Source: Spirochaetota bacterium
Lineage (GTDB): Bacteria; Spirochaetota; Spirochaetia; Treponematales; Rectinemataceae
Direction of reading: 5' to 3'
Length of the DNA stretch: 13,274 bases
Assembly: GCA_023421875.1 (NCBI GenBank)
Contig: JAEZSM010000034.1
Coordinates: 1-13,274 of the forward strand
The notes below the pieces were generated by a model, which saw nothing but the letters and a program-made list of their open reading frames with translations, did no database searches and was not told the origin of the DNA. Below are positions 1-5,752 of the stretch, piece after piece (position 1 is the stretch's first letter; each line of letters begins with the position of its first letter). The translations under genes were made by a program, and so were the position numbers.

Positions 1-1
1 C

Positions 2-376
2 GGCCTGGAGAACGGCTCCTCTACGCTGCGACAGATAGATCCCGCCATAGAGGAAGCGGCCGCAGACCTGAGGGCTGGACCGGCCACAATTTTCCAAACG
101 ATCACCCTGCCCCTGATACGTCCAGCTTTCGTAGCTACCATGTCCTATACCTTCGTGCGCGCCATGACCGCCGTGAGCACGATCATCTTCCTCGTATCGC
201 CACGTTGGTACCACATGACAGTCTTGGTTTACAACTTCGCTGAGAACGTCAAGTTCGGCCTAGCCAGCGTCATGTCCGTTACGCTCATCGCGATAGTCCT
301 GACGGCCTTCGCGATAATCAATCTGCTCTTCAAGCATAATATCCTGCTCGAAAAAAGCAGTACCCAGGAGGGATGA
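2..376 (+). CDS. ABC transporter permease, 3' end (partial)
   Basis: This is the last 124 residues of an inner-membrane permease subunit; its start lies before the window. The frame is open from base 2 to the TGA at 374-376. The visible part begins with the cytoplasmic EAA loop that docks on the ATPase: EEAAADLRAG, then a hydrophobic run ending in TLPLIRPA, matching the EAA---G---------I-LP pattern of binding-protein-dependent permeases. Two hydrophobic segments follow (around MTAVSTIIFLVS and VTLIAIVLTAFAIINLLF), then a short polar tail. The stop overlaps an ATG of the next gene (ATGA at 373-376), so the ATPase is co-transcribed and probably translationally coupled. The family is the two-domain FbpB/AfuB type, judged from the partner proteins; the substrate cannot be read from this fragment. 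Confidence 0.9.
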   Translation, partial: GLENGSSTLRQIDPAIEEAAADLRAGPATIFQTITLPLIRPAFVATMSYTFVRAMTAVSTIIFLVSPRWYHMTVLVYNFAENVKFGLASVMSVTLIAIVLTAFAIINLLFKHNILLEKSSTQEG

Positions 377-378
377 TC

Positions 379-1473
379 ATGGAGAAAAAATCCGTTTCCA
401 TAGAAGTAAGTCACATTACCAAGCGTTTCAAGGACCCCTCTGGCGGCAAGACCGTCACCGCAGTCAAAGACGTTTCTTTTGTCATAGAACCAGGAGAGCT
501 GGTTACCCTCCTGGGCCCTTCAGGTTGTGGCAAGACCACGACCCTGCGAATGATCGCAGGATTCGAGCTCCCCACCGAGGGCAAGATCTTCATCGGGGAC
601 GACGATGTCACCCAACTGCCCGCCCATGCCAGGGACAAGGCGACGGTGTTCCAAAGCTACGGCCTCTTCCCCCACATGAACGTCTTCGACAATGTTGCGT
701 ACGGCCTTAAAATCATGAAATTGCCTAAGTCCGAGATCCAGACCAAGGTAATGGACACCCTAAAACTGGTAGGGCTGGAGCAGCTGTCAGGCCGCTCGCC
801 GGGAAGACTCTCGGGAGGACAGCAGCAACGAGTCGCCCTAGCCCGAAGCCTTATCGTGGAACCTTCGGTGCTCTTGCTGGACGAGCCGCTTTCAAACCTG
901 GATGCCCTTTTGCGGGAGCAGATGCGGGTCGAGATCAGGCGTATTCAGAAAAAAGTAGGCATTACCGCCGTCTATGTGACCCACGATCGCACCGAAGCTA
1001 TGAGCCTTTCGGACCGGGTGATCGTAATGAAGGATGGGGTGATCATGCAGATGGGCACGGCTGCAGAGATTTACCAGAATCCCAATTCCAAGTTTGTGGC
1101 CGGCTTTGTAGGCAAGGTTGCCTTCATTCCTGTGGATATCCTTGGCAAGGAGGACGAAGGCTATGCCTGCAGCCTCCAGGGCCAGCGCTTTACAGTGCCC
1201 AAGGGCATGGCGGGGCTGACAAAAGGCTCCAAGGCTTCGGTGATGGCCAGGCCGGAATCGCTAAGGCTGGACGAGCCGGGCAAGGGATTACTGGAGGGCA
1301 CGGTATCGGTCAACATCTACTTGGGCGCCAGCGTTGAGACCTTCGTCAGCACCGAATTAGGCGACATCCTCGTGCAGATCGACGACCCAGCCCGTAAGAA
1401 GATTTGGTCCGAGGGCTCGAGCGTATCACTGAGCTTCGAACCGGAACTGGTAAGGATTCTGCCGGAGGAATAA
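379..1473 (+). CDS. ABC transporter ATP-binding protein (FbpC/AfuC/PotA type)
   Basis: This is the ATPase subunit driving import through the permease encoded just upstream. I chose the ATG at 379 (364 residues) because AGGAGG at 366-371 lies 7 bases ahead of it; the in-frame ATG at 373 is only 1 base from that site. All nucleotide-binding elements are intact: Walker A GPSGCGKT (46-53), Q-loop Q92, signature LSGGQ (144-148), Walker B VLLLDEP (164-170, catalytic E169) and switch His202 in THDRTEA. Residues from about 240 to the end form the TOBE-type regulatory region (RPESLRL near 291-297), as in iron, polyamine and sugar-phosphate importers. Length is normal for the family. The gene ends at a strong terminator, so permease and ATPase form the end of an operon. 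The likely binding protein is on the opposite strand downstream. Confidence 0.95.
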   Translation: MEKKSVSIEVSHITKRFKDPSGGKTVTAVKDVSFVIEPGELVTLLGPSGCGKTTTLRMIAGFELPTEGKIFIGDDDVTQLPAHARDKATVFQSYGLFPHMNVFDNVAYGLKIMKLPKSEIQTKVMDTLKLVGLEQLSGRSPGRLSGGQQQRVALARSLIVEPSVLLLDEPLSNLDALLREQMRVEIRRIQKKVGITAVYVTHDRTEAMSLSDRVIVMKDGVIMQMGTAAEIYQNPNSKFVAGFVGKVAFIPVDILGKEDEGYACSLQGQRFTVPKGMAGLTKGSKASVMARPESLRLDEPGKGLLEGTVSVNIYLGASVETFVSTELGDILVQIDDPARKKIWSEGSSVSLSFEPELVRILPEE

Positions 1474-1535
1474 AGCGCAAAACCAGCCGGCAATGCGACG
1501 CAAAGGCTTCGACTGCAGTTTTAGTGATTAAAGAG

Positions 1536-1566
1536 AAGGCCGCCCGGCAAGCCGGGCGGCCTTTTT
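1536..1566 (+). terminator. Intrinsic terminator after the ABC ATPase gene
   Basis: GGCCGCCCGGC (1538-1548) pairs perfectly with GCCGGGCGGCC (1551-1561), extended by AA/TT, and is followed by TTTTT at 1562-1566. It lies between two convergent genes. It is canonical for the plus strand; on the minus strand the stem is followed only by a weak T-rich stretch, so it may act in both directions with less effect there. Confidence 0.93.
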
Positions 1567-1590
1567 CCACAACAAGGTTCGAGGAACTAG

Positions 1591-2586
1591 TTACTTGTTG
1601 CCGATTTCCTTGGAGAAGCGGTCCTGGAGTCTGGCCTTGTTTTTTGCGTCCCAGAGAGAATCCTGGTTGACTGTCTTGATCTTGGCCAGGGGAATGGCGT
1701 TGGGATTGGTCGCTACGCCTTCCTGAACGGGCACGACGTAGAAGTCTGCGATAATCTTCTGGCCGCTGGGTCCGAGAATCCAGTCGTATAGCTTCTTGGC
1801 CAGCACTGCCTGCTTTCCGCCCTTGATAAGGGACATGGAAGCCAGCTCGAAACCGACGCCCTCGGTGGGAATATTAATCTGCAAGGGGGCTCCGGCAGCC
1901 TTGGCGCGGACCGCGTCGTGAGCATAGCCGATGGCGATGGGGATCTCGCCGGTGGCCACGTAGTTGGTGGGAGCGGGACCCGAACGTTCGAATTTCTCAC
2001 AGTTGTCGCCGAATTTCTTGAGCCAGGCGAAGGCTTTGTCCTCATCCATGTTGTTGAGATAGATGATAGTGGTGAGGAAGTTGTAGCCGGTGCCAGAGGA
2101 TCCGGGGAAGGCGATCCTGAACTTATCCTTGTACTCGGGCTTTAAAAGCTCGGCCCAGCTGGTAGGAGGAGTGAGACCCAGTTCCTTTGCACGGTTCAGG
2201 TTGGTAGTGATAGCGAGGGGGCCGAGATAGAGGCCTACCCAGAAACCGTCCTTGTCCTTGAACTGTGCGGGGATGTTGGCGGCGGCTCTGGACTTATATG
2301 CCAGGGTCAAACCCTTCATCTGGGCGGAAATGTGGTTGGTGCCAACTCCGCCTACCCAGATCGAGGCCTGGGGATCGTTCTTTTCGGCTTCCATGCGGGC
2401 TTCGAGCTCGCCAGAACCCAGGCGGACAAATTCCACCTTGGTGCCTGTCTCTTTCTCGAAGGCGGTGAAGAGGTTTACTGCCAGATCCTGTTCGACCGAG
2501 GCGTAAGCCATGAGGGATTCCTGGGCGAAGGCGGCGCCAACCATGAGCGCCGAGAGGACCAGGGTTAAAGCCACGATTCTTTTCAT
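1591..2586 (-). CDS. Periplasmic ABC solute-binding protein (AfuA/FbpA superfamily)
   Basis: This 331-residue protein captures a small solute in the periplasm and delivers it to an ABC importer, most likely the permease/ATPase pair at 2-1473. It starts with a clear Sec signal peptide: MKR, a hydrophobic core, and a cleavage motif AFA-QE near residue 22; there is no lipobox cysteine. The body has the type II periplasmic-binding fold pattern of the iron(III)-binding cluster, including a SSGTGYNF phosphate-loop-like turn at 163-170. The paired tyrosines of iron binders (YYxxR) are absent. In their place is GYAHDAV (H223, D224), followed by GVGFE (E247). I recall His-Asp...Glu with the same spacing as sugar contacts in the hexose-phosphate binder AfuA, so sugar phosphate is my preferred ligand and iron the second choice. 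AAGGAG at 2592-2597 sits 5 bases before the ATG. The gene converges on its presumed transporter genes, which is unusual. Confidence 0.88.
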   Translation of the reverse strand: MKRIVALTLVLSALMVGAAFAQESLMAYASVEQDLAVNLFTAFEKETGTKVEFVRLGSGELEARMEAEKNDPQASIWVGGVGTNHISAQMKGLTLAYKSRAAANIPAQFKDKDGFWVGLYLGPLAITTNLNRAKELGLTPPTSWAELLKPEYKDKFRIAFPGSSGTGYNFLTTIIYLNNMDEDKAFAWLKKFGDNCEKFERSGPAPTNYVATGEIPIAIGYAHDAVRAKAAGAPLQINIPTEGVGFELASMSLIKGGKQAVLAKKLYDWILGPSGQKIIADFYVVPVQEGVATNPNAIPLAKIKTVNQDSLWDAKNKARLQDRFSKEIGNK

Positions 2587-2667
2587 ACAATCTCCTTTTC
2601 TGTAATGGCGGTTTCGTCGAGTGCCGGTTTGGGAATGACGTCCGCTACTTGTTTATGTGCATCTGCG

Positions 2668-2697
2668 ATGATAGCACGGCTTAATGGACTTGTCCAA
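2668..2697 (-). promoter_or_regulatory. Candidate sigma-70 promoter for the solute-binding protein
   Basis: Read on the minus strand, TTGGAC (2697-2692) and TATCAT (2673-2668) are separated by 18 bases, placing transcription start about 75-80 bases before the ATG. The -35 box lies inside one copy of the TTGTCCAAT repeat, so a regulator bound there would block the promoter. Confidence 0.45.
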
Positions 2698-2710
2698 TTA
2701 ATTGTCCAAT
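2690..2710. repeat. Tandem TTGTCCAAT repeat, candidate operator
   Basis: TTGTCCAAT occurs at 2690-2698 and again at 2702-2710, a 12-base period close to one helical turn. The second copy is centred in the dyad ATTG-TC-CAAT, and the first lies partly in a second dyad, TGGAC-TT-GTCCA (2685-2696). The repeats lie in the 246-base divergent gap between the binding protein and the isomerase and overlap the binding-protein -35 box. An operator is the simplest reading; the regulator is unknown. Confidence 0.45.
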
Positions 2711-2748
2711 ACTCCAGGCTAGGCAAAGCCCGGCGATGCCTGTAACTA

Positions 2749-2777
2749 TTGCCTTAATCTTCTCTCTCGTCTACACT
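2749..2777 (+). promoter_or_regulatory. Candidate sigma-70 promoter for the SIS isomerase gene
   Basis: TTGCCT (2749-2754) and TACACT (2772-2777) are separated by exactly 17 bases, predicting a start near 2784 and a leader of about 50 bases before the GTG at 2833. It lies about 40 bases from the TTGTCCAAT repeats. Confidence 0.45.
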
Positions 2778-2832
2778 TTCCACGCTGTGCACTTGACCGT
2801 AGCATAAAAAGAACTAGTGAGGAGCATCGGAA

Positions 2833-3405
2833 GTGGAAAAGGATTTTTCAAAGGATATTGAAGTTTACTTTTCAAAGCTCCAGTCTGCGCTGGCGATGGT
2901 GTCCCGAAAAGAATTGAACGACTTTCTCAGTCTCCTCCTGGATGCGCTCGACAGGGATTGCCAAGTCTTTACCCTGGGCAATGGAGGTTCCCATGCCACA
3001 GCTTCCCACATGGCAGTGGATTTCAATAAAGGACTTTCCTACGGTAAAGCTAAGCGATTTCGTTTTATCTGCCTCGGCGACAACATACCCACTGTCACAG
3101 CCTATGCCAACGATGTCAGCTACGAGGATATTTTCGTCGAAGCCTTGAAAAATTTCATGCGTCCTGGCGACCTGGTCATTGCTATATCAGGATCGGGCAA
3201 CTCTCCTAACGTGATCAAGGCTGTGGAATATGCCAACGCCAACGGAGGGCGAACCCTGGGTCTTACAGGCTACGACGGCGGGCTACTCAAGAAAACCGCC
3301 ACTTACAGTGTTCATATCCCTGTCGCGGATATGCAGGTGACTGAAGATCTCCATATGATCCTGGATCATCTGGCCTATAGTATTCTGGGTAAAGTTTTGT
3401 CTTAA
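2833..3405 (+). CDS. SIS-domain phosphosugar isomerase (GmhA-like)
   Basis: This is a 190-residue cytoplasmic SIS-fold protein, the length of sedoheptulose-7-phosphate isomerase GmhA, which interconverts a ketose and an aldose phosphate. GNGGSHATASH at 49-59 is the phosphosugar loop; AISGSGNSPNVIKA at 117-130 and LTGYDGG at 144-150 are the other family loops. EDLH at 171-174 supplies the catalytic His (H174). The second catalytic residue, a Glu in E. coli GmhA (HFAEEL), aligns with Asp63 (HMAVDF), so the exact substrate is uncertain. The start is GTG, supported by GAGGAG at 2819-2824 with 8-base spacing. No other heptose or lipopolysaccharide gene is near. The divergent neighbour encodes a solute-binding protein that may bind sugar phosphates, which suggests this enzyme processes the imported compound. 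GmhA proper is the main alternative. Confidence 0.85.
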   Translation: MEKDFSKDIEVYFSKLQSALAMVSRKELNDFLSLLLDALDRDCQVFTLGNGGSHATASHMAVDFNKGLSYGKAKRFRFICLGDNIPTVTAYANDVSYEDIFVEALKNFMRPGDLVIAISGSGNSPNVIKAVEYANANGGRTLGLTGYDGGLLKKTATYSVHIPVADMQVTEDLHMILDHLAYSILGKVLS

Positions 3406-3412
3406 GCATTGC

Positions 3413-3449
3413 CTCTACGGCACTATTCAGAGAAAAGCCCGCCGTAGAG
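3413..3449. repeat. Inverted repeat at the convergent gene ends
   Basis: CTCTACGGC (3413-3421) and GCCGTAGAG (3441-3449) form a 9-bp stem with a 19-base loop. It spans the 17-base gap between the isomerase and the nitrilase-like gene and runs into the latter's last codons. There is no T-run on either side, so it is not a standard terminator but may stabilise or define both 3' ends. Confidence 0.45.
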
Positions 3450-4991
3450 TCTGGGGATACGATCCCGGACTATGTCGGTCCCCGGCACTACGCTTTTGAA
3501 CTTGCTCAAAGCCGTATTGATGTAAGCCGCCGCAGCGTGTTCGATAGCCCTGAAAGTCGTCGTCACCTTGGCGCCGTCGGGATTTATTATCAGGCTGCAG
3601 TCCGCCACGGTAGCCGAGGCGCTTCGAACGATAAAAATCTTGTTCTCCGCAGCCCTGGTCTTGATTGCCTTGAGCGTATCGTCGCCGGATGTAGAATCGA
3701 AATACACCATAATATCTACACCCTTCAGCATCGCGGTTCTGCATATCCAAGGATTGTGTATGTCTTCGTCAAAAAGAGCACCCAGCCTTATGGTTTCTGA
3801 AAGTTGGGCGATTTCAACGATCGAAGCGTTGGCCGATATCATCGAACCGCCAGACCGAAACTCTTTAATTATTCCGCTCTTCCCAAGTATGTAAGCGCTT
3901 TTAACCGAGCATTCAGCGCTGTTCTTTGTTACTGCGAGCACAACAAAGCACCCGTCGCACAGGGAATCGGAGATGCGCGCCAGCGCCTTTTCATCAAGCC
4001 GGAAGGCTGAAGGCAGCTCAGGCAGCACCAAAAGTCCGGCTCTCAGAGTCATAGCGTTCTTTGCGTAATAGACCGCTTTCTCAACATACTCGGCGGCAGA
4101 GGCACACTGGAATCGAGCTGCCATAGTGAAGATGGCCAGATCCTGAATCGCGTAGTCTTTGCGCAGTATCTCGTTGACTAAAAGCGTGTCGGTGGCTTTA
4201 ACGATATCGGAGCTTCCCGCGACCGGGGCTAAACTCCGGTGGCTTCTGCCTAAGTCTAAATCGACGATTTTAATTTCTTCCTCGTCGGGAGAGCACTGAG
4301 CGATCATGGCACCCTCGGGGTCAACCACAAAGCTTCGGCCCAGGAAGGTCACCACATTGCCTTCAACGCCACATTTGTCGGCTACCGCTATGTATACACC
4401 GTTTTCTCTGGCCCTTTCCTGAAGGATGAACTCATACTGCTGATTGCTCAGCTGCTCGGGCTTCTCGGCCGCCGCGACCAAATTGACGGGATCTAGAATC
4501 AGCCGAGCGCCGTCCTTGGCCAATACGCCGGCGATCTCGGGAATTCTGCCGTCGGCGCAGATCATCGCGCCGATTCTGCCGAACTCTGTATCGAAGGCGG
4601 AATAGCCCGCGCCCGGCGCGAACCAGCGGTCATCGAAATGCCACAGGTTGGTTTTGGCGGTAAAGTCGATCTGACGCCCCCCCCTGTCAAAGGTAACCGC
4701 GGCGTTAAATATCTTGCCTTCGCGCTCTACCGCGATGCCGATGCAAATGTACACGGAATAACGCTTAGCCAATTCGGATACAGCTTCCAGCAAGGCATCG
4801 GAGCCTGCCAGCGATTCTTCCATAATCCCCTGCTCCGGTCTGATGAGGTAGGAGGGATAGGCGCATTCGGGCAGAAGAATAAGATCGGGCTTTTCCGCGC
4901 AGGCCTTTTCTATCAAGTTTTTTATTCGTTGGGCAGTATCGGCGTATCGATACACCGTATCGCCGCGGATCTGAACAAGGGCTAGTTTCAT
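3423..4991 (-). CDS. Tandem nitrilase-fold (carbon-nitrogen hydrolase) protein with a degenerate second domain
   Basis: This 522-residue protein holds two nitrilase-superfamily domains in a row; a normal single domain is about 260-300 residues. Domain 1 (1 to about 255) has the full triad: E42 in LLPECAYPSY, K113 in DFTAKTNLW, and nucleophile C145 in GAMICADGRIPE. It should therefore hydrolyse an amide or nitrile carbon-nitrogen bond. Domain 2 (about 280-500) repeats the order: LLVLPELPSAF keeps a Glu (E325), but GALFDEDIHNPW puts D408 where the Cys should be, and S380/G381 stand where the Lys is expected. It is thus a likely pseudo-hydrolase domain with a structural or regulatory role. AAGGAG at 5000-5005 is 8 bases before the ATG. 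It follows the PAQR gene by 40 bases on the same strand, so they may be co-transcribed. The substrate is not evident; the glutaminase domain of NAD synthetase is a distant alternative but no synthetase part is present. Confidence 0.85.
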   Translation of the reverse strand: MKLALVQIRGDTVYRYADTAQRIKNLIEKACAEKPDLILLPECAYPSYLIRPEQGIMEESLAGSDALLEAVSELAKRYSVYICIGIAVEREGKIFNAAVTFDRGGRQIDFTAKTNLWHFDDRWFAPGAGYSAFDTEFGRIGAMICADGRIPEIAGVLAKDGARLILDPVNLVAAAEKPEQLSNQQYEFILQERARENGVYIAVADKCGVEGNVVTFLGRSFVVDPEGAMIAQCSPDEEEIKIVDLDLGRSHRSLAPVAGSSDIVKATDTLLVNEILRKDYAIQDLAIFTMAARFQCASAAEYVEKAVYYAKNAMTLRAGLLVLPELPSAFRLDEKALARISDSLCDGCFVVLAVTKNSAECSVKSAYILGKSGIIKEFRSGGSMISANASIVEIAQLSETIRLGALFDEDIHNPWICRTAMLKGVDIMVYFDSTSGDDTLKAIKTRAAENKIFIVRSASATVADCSLIINPDGAKVTTTFRAIEHAAAAYINTALSKFKSVVPGTDIVRDRIPRLYGGLFSE

Positions 4992-5031
4992 CCATCAATC
5001 TCCTTACCGCTATTATGAATGGTTTATATGC

Positions 5032-5661
5032 TCAGGGATATGCCAGAAAATACAAGGCTACGGCATGGCCGGCGGTACCAAGTACAACGAAGAGATGCCA
5101 GATTGCGTGGCTGAAGGAAAGTTTTTTGTTCAGGTAAAAGACGGTCCCTAGAGTATAGGCAAGGCCTCCGGCTATCAGCCATGCGATCGTCGGAGGGTTC
5201 AGTCTGTTCATCATGGGCTTCCCGGCAATAACGATGATCCAGCCCATGGCTATGTACAGGAGGGTGGAGACAAGCTTGAAGCGGCCGGTAAAGAAAAGCT
5301 TGAATGCTATGCCCGCGGCGGCCAGACCCCAGACTACCCCGAAAAGACTCCAGCCCCAGGCTCCGCCTAAGCCCGCCAAAGTGAAGGGGCTATAGGTTCC
5401 GGCTATAAGGACAAAGATGGCGCTGTGGTCAAAAACCTTAAGCTTACGCTTGCGCGATTCGTCCTTGGCAAGATGATACGATGACGAGGCGGCGTATAGG
5501 ATTATCATGGACACGCAGAACAGGCCGGCACTGATGATCATGAGCGCTCCATGGTCTTTAGACAGCATGCTCATGATCCAGGCCGTATAGAGTATGGAGG
5601 CTGCGAGGCCGCCCACGTGAGTGAAAAAGTTCATTTTTTCCTGTTTTGACATCGCTGCCAC
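5032..5661 (-). CDS. trhA: PAQR/hemolysin III family membrane protein
   Basis: This is an integral membrane protein of 209 residues with about seven hydrophobic segments. It carries the family's polar motifs: FFTHVGG near the N-terminus, SSSYHL near 59-64, DHSAIFVLIAGTYSPF in the middle, and SHAIWHLFVVLGTAGH near the C-terminus. The Ser/His/Asp/His set is the conserved metal-binding site of the PAQR superfamily. Bacterial members are called hemolysin III or TrhA and have been linked to membrane homeostasis rather than true haemolysis. I chose the GTG at 5661 because AGGAG at 5668-5672 is 6 bases upstream; the in-frame ATG at 5652 would be 15 bases away. It shares a 91-base divergent gap with the large chimeric gene and is followed by the nitrilase-like gene. 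Confidence 0.9.
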   Translation of the reverse strand: MAAMSKQEKMNFFTHVGGLAASILYTAWIMSMLSKDHGALMIISAGLFCVSMIILYAASSSYHLAKDESRKRKLKVFDHSAIFVLIAGTYSPFTLAGLGGAWGWSLFGVVWGLAAAGIAFKLFFTGRFKLVSTLLYIAMGWIIVIAGKPMMNRLNPPTIAWLIAGGLAYTLGTVFYLNKKLSFSHAIWHLFVVLGTAGHAVALYFLAYP

Positions 5662-5674
5662 GCGTGGCTCCTGC

Positions 5675-5684
5675 CTTGATCAAG
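5675..5684. promoter_or_regulatory. Palindrome in the divergent gap, possible operator
   Basis: CTTGATCAAG is a perfect 10-bp palindrome lying 2 bases upstream of the PAQR gene's ribosome binding site, between that gene and the divergent chimera. It could arise by chance; no convincing promoter pair frames it. Confidence 0.2.
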
Positions 5685-5752
5685 TTAGTGGGAACCGGCT
5701 AATCCAAATGCCGGCGCCTACCCTTTGAAGATTTAAGACCGAGAATAGAGCT

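Noticed and set aside
373..378. ATG at 373 as the ABC ATPase start
   Set aside because: AGGAGG ends only 1 base before it; the ATG at 379 has ideal spacing.
1591..2586. Confident naming of the binding protein as iron(III)-binding FbpA
   Set aside because: The iron-ligand tyrosine pair is not visible and a His-Asp...Glu set is present instead; ligand left open.
5676..5705. TTGATC with TAATCC as a promoter for the chimera
   Set aside because: Spacing is 18 bases but the -10 match is poor and the -35 falls in a palindrome; too weak to list as a promoter.
5695..5714. CCGGC/GCCGG hairpin in the divergent gap
   Set aside because: Only 5 bp with a 10-base loop and no U-tract; likely chance.
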